Position numbers and translations under genes: made by a program. The notes beneath the pieces are model-generated. The model was given only the letters and a program-made list of their open reading frames with translations, was not told where the DNA came from and made no database searches. This document shows positions 1 through 11,006 of a stretch of DNA of 64,000 nt, in pieces; within the stretch, counting starts at the first letter, position 1; the number at the start of each line of letters is the position of its first letter. The DNA comes from Aphis gossypii. Its lineage: Eukaryota > Arthropoda > Insecta > Hemiptera > Aphididae. The DNA lies in NCBI RefSeq assembly GCF_020184175.1, contig NC_065530.1, forward strand, positions 43,749,260 to 43,813,259. Reading direction: 5' to 3'.

Positions 1-269
1 ATTGTTTACTTAGATCTAATGATTTTATTATAAATCTAATCATATTATTAGCTTAAAAATATATTTATATTTATGTATAATAATTAAAATAATTTGCTAA
101 TTTAATATTTAATTGATTATTATTATTATAGCATGTGTGTATATAACAAATTATAACAATAATAGTTCATACCATTATTTAATAAAATAACATGCTGATA
201 TTTATACTTCATTTGTAATATAAAAATATATGGCATACATTTATTTACCTAAATGTAAAACTTTTATAG
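1..269 (+). other. Intron of the PAXIP1 homologue (3' part)
   Basis: This AT-rich stretch ends in a pyrimidine-containing tract and an AG at 268-269, directly before the first recognisable coding exon. No coding potential was seen. It is taken to be the end of an intron of the gene that continues to the left of the window. Confidence 0.6.
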
Positions 270-3011
270 CAAATATCTGGACAAGAGATTAGTGCGGCAG
301 GGCAATTGAGATTGATGACTGCTCAACATCATGCTGCACAACAACAAGGCAATACTCAAGGCACATATCAGGTACTATATCCATACATATATATAATAAT
401 ATTGTGTTGTAGTAATGTATAAAAAAATAAATGTATATTTATTTTTTATTTGTTCGCGAATAGTCTCGAACAGTTTTAAATAATGTCACCAACAATACTG
501 TAACAAACCGTGCTGCTCAAGTAGTAGGTCGTGCAGCAGTCCCCACTGCAGCTACTAATAAAACATTACCTGCAAACTACAATCAATCGGCTGCTGTAAG
601 AGTTGCAGCAGTCTTGGCAAAAAGTGCTGCCGGACAAACTGTTGGTCATCAACAGCTTCCTCATCAAGCTAGATTTTTTGGACACAACCCAAATCTCAAA
701 TGTACTTAAAATGTACCTTCATTATATTTTACTATGAGATTAAAACATTTTTTTTAACTTTTAGTACCACCCGACAAATGTTTGCTTGGTTGTATATTTT
801 TAATTGTTGAATATGATCGATGTCCAGATACCATAAAAGAAGTACCTACCTGGAAACAAATCATCCTGGACCATGGTGGAGAAATTGAACCATCTTACAC
901 TTTACGGCTTACGCATATTCTTTGTCAAACTCAAAAGCACCCTCTTGTTCAACAGGTAGGGTAATAAGTTAAAAGTTAAAATTATCTTTTTTTAGGTGTT
1001 GTAAAATTGTTAATTTAAATAAATATGCTATTAGGGTTTGCGAGATGGAAAAAGATGTATTACAGCTTACTGGCTTAGTGATATAATAACCAAACAACAA
1101 CTTATGCCTCCATGGTATGCTCTTCATTTTCCAACTCCGTACAGTGAAGAGAGACCATGCCGACAGATGTTGATATCACTGACAAATTTTGAAAATGATG
1201 AACGCAATCGTGTTAAATTCATGATAGAATTGACAGGTGCCCGTGTTACATCTTATTTTTCTGCTGATAACAATATTTTAGTTACAAGGAAGTAAGCACA
1301 TTTACTTGACCATATTAATTTATATAACTTTTTTTACATGTTAACCAAATTGTTATTGATTGAATTCCTAAATTGTGGTTTAATGATTTTAGATTAGAAG
1401 GTAAAAAAGTCAAAAAAGCTAGAGATATTAATCGACCAGTGGTCAATGTGCAATGGTTAAATGAAATCCTTTTTGGCCACTTATCGTGTATGTATCAACC
1501 AGAAAACGTCAAATATCAGCAGTTTAATCTTAACAATCCATTCAGAGTTGATTATAATCTAGTACTTCACTTAATGGGTAAGATATCTATAATAATCACC
1601 ACTAAAATTTATGATATTAGAATTTCAATGAATTTGTTGACAGTCATTGATACAATAGGTTATCATTTTTTCAAATTTTATTTTGACATTGTGTTTAATA
1701 GGAGCATGGAAAATTCCAATTAACGTTACCCAAGAATCGTATGACAGAATACGTAATAATCCCGTTCCTGTTAAAAGAAAACGACCTAGACCTAATACTA
1801 ATTTCCCAGACCAAGAAAATAATGACTTAAGTACAGCTGATATAATTATTACAAATATCAACCCACCACCAATAGAATATCGACCATGTGTCATGCTTTC
1901 TGGATTCGGCTTGGGAAAAGAAGAACAACGGGTATGCTGTACTATTATTTGATGAAATGTTTAAAAATAAATAATATTAATACAGTCAAATTTTCTTTTT
2001 TACAGATGGTCTTACAACTTGGTGGCACAATTGCTAAAAATTATTCTGATGCTACTCATTTAGTTATGAAAGAATCTGTTAGAACTACAAAATTTTTATG
2101 TTGTGTTTCAACTGTTAAACACATTGTGAATGCTGAATGGCTTAAAGACTCTTCTACTCAGCATATGTTTTTAGGTATGATGAAATTATAATAAACGATT
2201 GTATATTATATTTATTTAATATGTTTTCATAAAATAATAGGTGAAGCAATTTACACTATTGAGGAAGTTTCTGTAGATCAAAAAGTCATTTGTAAAGTAC
2301 ATAAAATACTATCTAATCCAAATCGACACGAATTATTCAAAGGAAAGATATTTTATGTGACTCCGGGAGTTACTCATCCATCAGTGTTTATTGTTCGACA
2401 AATAATAGAATCAGCCGGTGGTACTGTTGAAAAACAAAGAAGATCATTGAGAGCTATACAAGAACTTGAACCTAACACATATATCGTAATTGCATCTAAT
2501 AATGATCTTCATCTGGTTGCTGATCTTATTCGATCATCTTATGGTGAGTAAACATTAATTTGAATATTTTACATTACATTTTTTAAATGATAAATGTAAA
2601 ATTCAAATATCCTTAACCTTAATAACAAATTTAAATAAAAACTTATCATTTTAATGTTATAATTATATAATCAAGAACTTATTACATAATTTCATCCCAC
2701 ATACTCTACAATAAGAAAGTTGCCTTTTAAAATTTCTTATTTTATACAGTCATTAGTTTAGTGTGACCATTTTATAACAAATTTTTAGTTCAACATTTAC
2801 ATAAATAAACAATTATTTTATTATAATATTGGGACACTTGTTTTTTGATTATTTTTCAAGTGATTTTCAGTTATTTGAATTATTAAAGTGTATAATGTGT
2901 ATTATTCTTGTTTTAGGTATCTACTCTTCTGAATTTGTACTGTCTGCAGTTATGACACAATATGTCAATTATGACATGGCTTATAAAAAAGCAAAAAAAA
3001 TAACGAATTAG
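270..3011 (+). CDS. PAXIP1: PTIP (PAX-interacting protein 1) homologue, C-terminal part, four BRCT domains
   Basis: PTIP is a nuclear adaptor that binds phosphorylated chromatin and DNA-damage proteins and, in animals, works with the MLL3/4 H3K4 methyltransferase complex. Nine exons join in phase: 270-371, 464-701, 765-955, 1035-1291, 1393-1577, 1702-1931, 2006-2174, 2241-2543 and 2917-3011. They encode 589 residues up to TAG. Residues 1 to about 110 are rich in Gln, Ala and Asn, like the linker before the C-terminal BRCT array of animal PTIP. Four BRCT domains follow. Landmarks are PPDKCLLGCIF, TAYWLSDI, VVNVQWLNEILFG, LSGFG, THLVM, RTTKFL, NAEWLKDS, FYVTPGVTHPS, ESAGGTV and SSEFVLSAVMTQ. 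They follow the order and spacing I recall for the vertebrate protein. The N-terminal BRCT pair and start codon lie left of the window. All junctions are GT-AG and total exon length is divisible by three. Orthology is by recall, not by search. Confidence 0.93.
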
Positions 3012-3480
3012 TTATAAGAATTAACAGCACCGTGTATATTATATTGAAAGGGAGCGAGTATAATATTGTCTTCTGTGCAAGTTTAAATCTTTAGATGTTT
3101 TTTCATTTTATTTTATTTATTTTTGATTGAAATGAATGATTTTTTTTTTATTTCTATAAGTAATTATTGTATTGTATATTCCAAGTTCCAACCTTATAAA
3201 ATATTAGTTAATTTATCCATTGTTTCCTTGATTTAATTATCTTTTTTTATTTTTTATTGTTTATGTGAAACTAAAATATATTAATACAACATTTTATTAT
3301 TTTGGTTACAATGTCTATCATACAATGGTAAGTTAATTTGTAATTCTTACAGTGATTTTTGTAAGTACCATTTAATATGTTTTAATTTATAAATCTATAT
3401 CTTTTGTATCAATAATATTTTCATTCATACTGTTAATTTTTAAAATGTTAATAAAATATAATAAGTTTAATTATGTACTT
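3012..3480 (+). other. PAXIP1 homologue 3' UTR with candidate poly(A) signal
   Basis: AT- and T-rich sequence follows the TAG stop. An AATAAA hexamer lies at 3450-3455, about 440 bases after the stop. No competing coding sequence is seen. The actual cleavage site cannot be fixed from sequence alone. Confidence 0.4.
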
Positions 3481-5910
3481 AATGTTTTGTTTGTTTACTC
3501 CAAATCGTCAATCAGCAGCAAAATTATGTTAGCACAAATATTAGTTGTATTATGAAAAATTGCACAGACTTTGTTGGTAGCTGTCAAATAATATAAAATA
3601 CTCGTATAACTTATATAATCTCTCCTTAAAATAAAACTAGTTGTTAAATACAATCTCTGATTGGAAATAGTTTGAGTTATAAAAATATAGTTAAGTATCG
3701 AATAAATTAACGAATATAGTTCTACTTATAACGTACACGAAAAATGCACAAAAGTCTTTGACTTTGTGTACGTATAACTTTTACTGATCAATATTAAACT
3801 ACGTACTGCAGTACCTAGACATTGAATGACCTGGCCAACCAAACTGAAATCAAATTTAGGTGGCTTATATTGTAAGTATAGGCCGACAATCAGCAAGTGA
3901 AATCAGCACATTTTTAAGTAATAACAAGAGTTTACAGATCATGTATCTTTTAAATCTAATAAAAATCTGAAAAATTACTTAAAATGTTGTAAAGAATAGT
4001 ATTTAAAACATTGTAGCCCTCAAATTTTTCCTTATTAATCTATGTGGACATTTCCCTTACAACCTTCTACTGTAATAAGCTTGTATAATTGAAAATTACT
4101 TGTAATAAATATTATGAATTTTACGAAACAAAAACGAAAAAACGATTATTACTGGAAAATCGATTTCAATAATGTGCAGTGGTTTAATCAGCGAATTGAA
4201 GTGTTAGAACGCAGGTAGTACAGATCTTAATGAGTCTGACAAATTATTAATTTAACTACTGATGATAATCGATAGTATGATACAAGTGGAATTATTTTTG
4301 GATGCATGTGGCGGAGACCACGGATTTCAAGACCTCCTCGGTATTGAGTATATTTTTTCCCGAAAACCTGAGGTACCTACCTACTTAATTAATGTATTTT
4401 TCAATATTATTTATTTTTTCTGTTACCGTGTAGTTGAAGATTTTGTATCAGTATTCTGCATCAAAATATAAGTATTTATTTTTTTTATTGTATTAAAACA
4501 TAATTTTCCAGTTTATGTTTTAGATTTGTATAATCAGTTGCAATTTTTTTATTTTACAATAGTTACCATAATTGCGATAAATGGAATTTACTATCTAATA
4601 TTCTACATAAAGGAAACAATTCATAGACATATTATTGTAAGCCTAACTTATGGAAAATTGAGTATTAAATGTTCAACTCTTAGATACAAATTTTTTTATA
4701 AATTTGAACTACAAAATAATTTGCAAATATTCATGATTTTGACGAATTTTTGTTGATATTTGAACTTCAAACACTAGGTAATAAAAAAAATGTGCTTATG
4801 TATTCTTATAATTATTGAATCACTATAAGACTAACTTATAAGGAACTTTATATTCAATTTTTAATGCAAGTTTCCTCACCACCTTAGCACATTATGAAAA
4901 TTGATATTATATCAACTTTAATGTTGCATAAGGTATTGCATGTGGTGCGTTTTTTTTAATGTGGTTTCCCCGAGTATAAAATATTTAGGCCTAATCCACA
5001 TCATAGAGGATAATGATAAACTGCATGACAGTAATATAGTAAGGGCAATTGTCATGATTTATCGTGTTATGCATATTTTAAGCTAAATTAATGATAATGT
5101 TTAAAATACATTTTTGATTTAATGAAATAGTATCTCATATTATGTGACCGGAAATCTACCATTACCCTCATTAGCAGTGTTGAATTCAAGACGTTCCTAT
5201 ATCATATTAAAGGTGATCTAATAAACGGTAATCGTTGTTGTGCAATTTGATTTCAAAATAAAAAATTATAAAAACGCATTCTACAATTAAAGATTAACAT
5301 TGTTACATAATTTAGTTTATATTGATATATTTTTGTCTACTGAATTCAATACGACTAGTGTGATATGTGTACACATAAAGCTAAAATAAATATAATTAAT
5401 ACATATAAATTAATATTATATACTACTAGTTATACTATTACAACGGGTAGTATTTTAACTTAAATAAGGTTATTAAAATTATTTCTAATATTACACAGAT
5501 AAATAATAAAATTAAACTTACTTGTAGGTATAATATCAAATATATTTTAATAGGTAATTGAGTAATTCTGTAATAGAAAAGTAACATATTTTTCACGTAT
5601 CGTTAATAACAATCTATTGTACATCTAAAATCTTTCTTGTCTTTCTTGAATATCATTAAGATAAAAAATAAAATAAAACAAATTAAATGATTCTATACCT
5701 ACTTAGAACGATGTGAATAATATTATAAAACGCAGATACTAATACTCATCTGATCACGATGCATTCTTGAAAAATTATACACTAAAATTAAAATTGTAAA
5801 TTAGAATAAAACATTTTAAATTAAAGATAATATTTGTAAAACATAACTACTTAAAAATAAAAATTAATAGTGTACTTAGAATGAAAACAATTAACAGATA
5901 AATAAATAAA
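3481..5910. other. Intergenic AT-rich DNA, no gene seen
   Basis: This stretch lies between the PAXIP1 and nicolin homologues. Short open frames (for example 4262-4471 and 4526-4756) are rich in Ile, Phe, Tyr and Asn codons, as expected of AT-rich noise, and resemble no family I know. No RNA gene or clear repeat was recognised. Confidence 0.5.
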
Positions 5911-5917
5911 AAAAAAA

Positions 5918-6197
5918 AACTCCTACAAACTTTTCCGTGCCCGCCTTGCAAACCACTCTAACCCTCTAATCCTTGCTCTAAACTCTGAGTCCATTCCTGG
6001 GAACCCACCTAGAAGGTTAAAGCGAAGCTGGAACCGTGACCTAAAATAATTCTAACCCTCTTGTCAGTAAGTGTTGCCGCTGGGTGATTTCTTCATCAAG
6101 TCAATCATGTCATTAAACGTAATTCCTCAAACATGCTTATTGTAAAATGTATTTATAGATTGTATGTATTATAAATAAAAGTTAAAAAAAAAAAAAA
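5918..6197 (+). mobile_element. 5'-truncated non-LTR (LINE, Jockey-like) retrotransposon tail
   Basis: A block of higher GC reads in one frame from about 5920 to a TAA at 6047-6049. It contains SYKLFRARLANHSNPLILAL and NPPRRLKRSWNRDL, a pattern like the extreme C-terminus of Jockey-group reverse transcriptases (Asn-Pro-Leu ... Arg-Arg-Leu-Lys-Arg). A 3' UTR of about 135 bases follows, ending in 14 A residues at 6184-6197. A short conserved C-terminus, UTR and oligo(A) tail is the usual form of a 5'-truncated LINE insertion. A target-site duplication was not resolved because both flanks are A-rich. Confidence 0.65.
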
Positions 6198-6329
6198 TCA
6201 CATAAGTATAAAAATAATATAAACGATGAAATTGTATTCAAATAATTCTACTGACTGACGATAAAAATTATAAAAACAACAATAGGTTTAAATATATATT
6301 ATTATAATAATATTTATGTTATTCTAATT

Positions 6330-6745
6330 AGCCAGCACAGTAATAAATTGTGAATGTGGATGTCCTTGCCCCGGGTGCTGTTCTACTCGTAGTATAAGGG
6401 CTGGTATAAGGGCGCTCTTAAGTGTCTACAACCCGCACACTAATACTAGTAAGGGAGCTAATTTTTTATTTGCCTTTTTTATTAGATCCGTTATTGAGCC
6501 GACTACAATACCGTCAATACTAACCAAGTGATGGCCGTAGAAAATTTGTCATCCTAAAATATATATTCAAATGTCTGAAGAAGGAGGCTTGAACCGCTCG
6601 AGGCGACCCAGGGTGGGCTGCTGCTCTTTAACCCCTACCCACTATTTCTACCATGTTCGTACTTATTTCATTGCAAGTCAATAGTCATGCGATAGTCTTA
6701 TACAAATACCAATAAAGCGCATAAAATCATGGTTAGGGGTTACCA
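6330..6745. other. GC-richer block of unknown nature
   Basis: This segment has clearly higher GC than its flanks, including CTTGCCCCGGGTGC and GAACCGCTCGAGGCGACCC. A short plus-strand frame starts at an ATG near 6571 (MSEEGGLNRSRRPRVGCC). It ends near an AATAAA-like word at 6711. It could be a decayed transposon, an old retrocopy or upstream regulatory DNA of the nicolin homologue. I do not recognise it. Confidence 0.3.
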
Positions 6746-6879
6746 AGGTGATGCGTGCGCTGTTTTATTATTATGGTAGCGATGTATAATATAACCATAT
6801 AATGTAGGTAATATATTATTATACCTAATAATATCATACTATGTAGGTACAAGCAGAGGAAGATGCGGCAGGTGTGTAT

Positions 6880-7035
6880 ATGATATTATTATATCGATAA
6901 GGCCAGAATCTAGTTTCTAGCCAACGTCGATATAATACAAAACGTTCGTGGCGGTAATATAATTACCTATATCTATATACACACTCGTATAATATACTTA
7001 TACTGCCTATTTTATTATACCTACACGATTTAACA
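6880..7035 (+). promoter_or_regulatory. Probable promoter and 5' UTR of the nicolin-1 homologue
   Basis: The 150 bases before the ATG contain moderate-GC segments (CCAACGTCGAT, AACGTTCGTGGCGG) separated by TATA-like AT tracts. No single core element can be fixed. The placement rests only on its position ahead of the start codon. Confidence 0.3.
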
Positions 7036-9899
7036 ATGGATACCATGAGCGGCGGTGCGGACGAAAAAACGAAAGAAAAAGAAGACAACGAACGTAGTCG
7101 TACAATGAGGTATTATATGAGACTTTACACAGTAAACACGACAATATATAATAATAGTAATATGATAAATTGTACTTACAGTATTCCTAATTTGTATCGT
7201 CATTTTAAGTAATTTATTTTTTTTTCGCCACAAACATTCAGACTCTTTTTGACTGACCGTTTTACCATATACCTATAAGTACAATAGAAATATTTATTTT
7301 TATGTATATACTATTACCTATCTAATATTATTTTAATTTTTCTGTCTTTTCTGCCGTAGACCGAAATTGAAATACTCGCTGTCATACTGCCCGTCCATGT
7401 CTCGGCCGTTGGACTTTAGCGTCAAAGGTCCCGTGCCGATTTACATACACAAAAAACAGAAAGTTCTCACCGGTTGTTCATACATCGAACTCAAGTTGCA
7501 AAAACACTCTAAGGTGAGTATCATACATTTTTATCGTTTATCAATATTTCAATAGATATTTTGTTGTTTGCAGGTGGTAAATTTTATTAATACCTTTAGG
7601 TATATAGGCGTACCTAATTATAATATTATAATAATACGAGCACTTAAATTTTAATGATTTGACGAGCGAAATAGTAGAATGCTCTATTTCATACTTGTCA
7701 CTTAGTTATTATTAGTTGAAATTTAGTTTATAAATAAAAATTCACTATTACAAGCGAAAGTAAAAATCAGTTTAAAAATTAAAAATTATTTATGAACAAA
7801 ATGTTGCATACAAGTAAAATAAAAGGGAACTAATTATAAAGGGTATTTAAAATACTTATGGATATGTTTATAGCCAATAAGGTTTATTTAATATCATGTA
7901 TCTTTGCATAAGACAAAAAATCAGTTTAAAGTAAAAATAATATAAGATAGTTACAAAGAAATTCTTGGAATTAAGTTAAACGACAATTAAACTACTAAAC
8001 TATTAAAAAACATAAAATTTATTTTTAATTTAAATCCTAAGTAGGTATAGTTAAAACTTTAAACGTATCATCAATAAAATAAGCGATTTCAAATTTTGCA
8101 GTACTTATTAAAATATTTAATTTTTAATAAATGTTAGGAACTACCTACGTATTTTATTTTATAAAATGGATGTACGATTTTTTATTCAAGATTTATTTAA
8201 GATTAATACTTAATAGTTCGTGTTTAAAATATAAGGGGATGGTAATCTAAGGTACCTTAGTGCCAAGGTGGATATATATATAATCCACCTTGCTTAGTGT
8301 CTACATGTTTTATAATCACCTGCAGTGATTTACATAGATCTAATAAATAATAATAGGTATGTATTATCCTTTGATGGTAGGTGGGTGAAATAACGTTCAG
8401 AAACTATTACACGGCCAGTGTAAGTGTGCTACTGTTAAGATCGAATACTCTGCAAGGACCTTCGATGGGATCGAGAAACTGGGAGGTGGGCATCAAGAAC
8501 CGGACTCTAATGAATCAGCCGCACTGCGAAAACGGCGCACAAGACTATTTCTCGCTATGTTTCACTGAGGTACGATAAAAAAGTTATAGAGCTATTATAG
8601 ATAGGTAGGTAGTCAAGTCGCGATAAGTTAAAAACTTGACATATCTATCGGATTTTTTTTTAAAATTCGCAAGACCCAATGTATTATTAGTCTCATTAAC
8701 AGGAGCGGTTTTAGTAGTAAAAAGTAAAAACAGGAGGTGCAGGGTGTGATTTGTCGACATACATTAGCCACTTGCTGGGTAAAAAACCTTGAAAATTTAA
8801 TGCAAGGTTCCTCATGAATTGTTTAAATACCAATTAAAATACATCAATAATAATATATTATAGTCACAATATTTTTTATTTAAAAATATATTAAAAGTTC
8901 GATTTTTAAAGCGAAGGATAGAAAATATATCATGAGGTTCTTTTAGTAGTTCATATTGAAACCAAAATATTATACAATTTGATTTTTTAGACATTTGTAG
9001 TTTAAATTTGATATTTAAATGTAGAATGATTTTAGTTATTTTGTTATAATATTCAAAAATACTTTTGTGGGGATTTGAAAGTTTTACTTACACACATCAT
9101 TATATTATACATACAATGATGTTTTCAAAACATTACATTAATTTTATGCTATTGCCTATTTATAGTTTATACCATATTACTAATAGGTACTAGAATAAAT
9201 TACTGATAATTAGTAGTAGTGTATTTCCATGACAATGTAGACTGACAGATCGTTTCCGCTAAAAATTGTTTGTATGTATGCAATGATTTATCATTGAATT
9301 TAAATTTGACACATCTGATTTACTATAGTAACTCAAAGACGAGTTACGCTCGACTCGTACTGTATAGCAGTGGTTAATTACTTTCACATTTATTTATATT
9401 CGTATATAATATATACATACATAGGCGTGGAACAACGTTTCAAAGCTTAAAATCATACTTAGGCAACCGTCGCCAATGTGCAAAACGTTCCACTTGGAAG
9501 AGATTAAGTTGTATGCAGATGTACCTCGATTCGGTAGACCGTTTTTCGAAGTGAGTTGCTGCTACCAGAGTATAAGAATCTGTTTAATAGTTTGAGAAAT
9601 GTATTTATTTATTTTTTTAATTTGTTTTTCAAGCAAAAACTACCGCCTTATTTGATTCATAACACCACGACGGCCATTTCATGGAGACCTAGTACAAGAA
9701 CCTGCAATGACATACAATTTGTACATAGGCCAGACATAAATAACAAGGTATTGCACCTAAAGTACTTATATATTATGACATATAATAAGTTGATTTTTAA
9801 ATAACATTTACTTTAATTTATGTTTTGTTCAAGACTCAATGTCTTGGTTATGTAGTTGAACAAGTGCCAAACAATTATGACAGTTCAAAAATAACGTAA
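7036..9899 (+). CDS. NICN1: Nicolin-1 homologue (tubulin polyglutamylase complex subunit)
   Basis: Nicolin-1 is a small protein first found with the neuronal tubulin polyglutamylase complex; its biochemical role is poorly defined. Six exons join in phase: 7036-7109, 7360-7513, 8381-8569, 9425-9550, 9634-9747 and 9834-9899 (TAA). They give 240 residues; the mammalian protein is about 213. The first ATG in a charged Lys/Glu-rich leader (MDTMSGGADEKTKEK) was chosen. Recognition rests on FRNYYTASVSVLLLRS, the ENGAQDYFSL stretch and LKIILRQPSPM...FHLEEIKLY. These match the FKNYYTAFLSI, EGAQEYVSL and LRLILRQPSP segments of vertebrate nicolin in order and spacing. All introns are GT-AG. The next gene, MEAK7, converges from the right. 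The divergent C-terminus after about residue 185 is less certain. Confidence 0.88.
7514..8380 (+). other. Nicolin homologue intron 2
   Basis: AT-rich intron with the donor GTGAGT and an AG acceptor at 8379-8380. Apart from the hairpin at 8264-8292 nothing was recognised. Confidence 0.6.
8264..8292. repeat. Short perfect hairpin in nicolin intron 2
   Basis: CAAGGTGGAT at 8264-8273 and its exact reverse complement ATCCACCTTG at 8283-8292 flank a 9-base AT loop. A second palindrome, AAGGTACCTT, sits just upstream. It may be a decayed palindromic element. Small size limits any functional claim. Confidence 0.5.
8570..9424 (+). other. Nicolin homologue intron 3
   Basis: AT-rich intron between the exon ending in FSLCFTE and the one starting AWNNVSK. 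The donor is GTACGA and the acceptor ATAG at 9421-9424. No other gene or repeat was recognised. Confidence 0.6.
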
Positions 9900-11006
9900 G
9901 TCCAGAACCTTAAAAAAGGTTCACGTCACTTAATAAAAAACTATGAATACATTATTTTAACACAAGAAAAACAATAATAAAAACTTACTCTTTTCATTTT
10001 ATTGCAAAAGTATTATTATAATATAATAATAATGATTGTACATTTTAAATTATTACAGAAAAAAATATATAATATAAACATATATTATAATAAGAATTGC
10101 TATGATAAATGACTAAATTATTATAAGTAAAAAGAATTGTAAAATAATAAATTACGATCTTATATCATCTTTAAAATATAGCTCTATTTTAGATACAAGA
10201 CACATCAGCATTTTGTTTAACACCTCAAAAAAAATTGAAGAGTACTTTCTTATTATCTTACCTTTTTTGTAATAATTTAATACTCGAAAAAAAAATAATT
10301 CACAAGAAAAGATTAAAAAATCATTGATTTTTATGGCTCTTCAAATACATTTTTGAGATTGAAAATCCCTCAGACTTGCTATTAAATTCGTCAATAATTT
10401 AATAAAAATTGCTTACACGATCATCAAATGAGCTTTAAGATGTATCACAGGTTTATCACTTGACAAAAAAAAAAAACTGTTTTATTTTGTTAAAATTTGA
10501 ATCTTAACATTGTAACAGTTAATAAGAACGATTGCATTTTAAATAACAGATATGTATAAATCTCGCATTTTATTAGATTAACTATTTTAGTTAATAGGGA
10601 TGGGTGGAAATTTAGAACTCAAGATTTCTGTATTTAATTCAACTATAAACAGAATCAATGCAGAAAACAATTTTCTCATTTAATCTATTATGGACAAAGT
10701 ATACTGTTATGATACAAAAATATATATAGATAATACACGGGGTTTCTTTTTTAAAACTTCCAATAATTCAATACATTTATAATATTTGTTTTAGTACTTC
10801 TATTTTGAAAACTATGGTCAATTTCTATAATTCATAGTAAACTTTATCTGGTATCCGGTTAATACTGATAAAATAATACTCTTGTATCCATAAGTACGTC
10901 GAGAAATTAAAGCACGAGTTGAAATATAGTTAAAAAAATATCTTATGTACAAATACGAAAACGACATTATGCGAGGACTGAAAAGAACATTATGATTAAA
11001 ACTGGT
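9900..11006. other. Convergent 3' regions of the nicolin and MEAK7 homologues
   Basis: About 1.1 kb of AT-rich DNA separates two convergent stop codons. AATAAA at 9932-9937 lies 33 bases after the nicolin stop and is a reasonable plus-strand poly(A) signal. Reverse-strand AATAAA matches (TTTATT on the plus strand) occur near 9998 and 10568 and could serve MEAK7. No other gene is seen. Confidence 0.45.

Noticed and set aside
782..964. ATG-like start within the PAXIP1 region
   Set aside because: The frame continues upstream through a good splice acceptor (762-764) and joins the previous exon in phase, so this is an internal exon and not a gene start.
1625..1894. 89-codon minus-strand frame
   Set aside because: It is antisense to a PAXIP1 exon with clear BRCT-linker homology and has no family resemblance.
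7030..7233. 67-codon minus-strand frame
   Set aside because: It is antisense to nicolin exon 1 and its intron, with low-complexity Phe/Val content.
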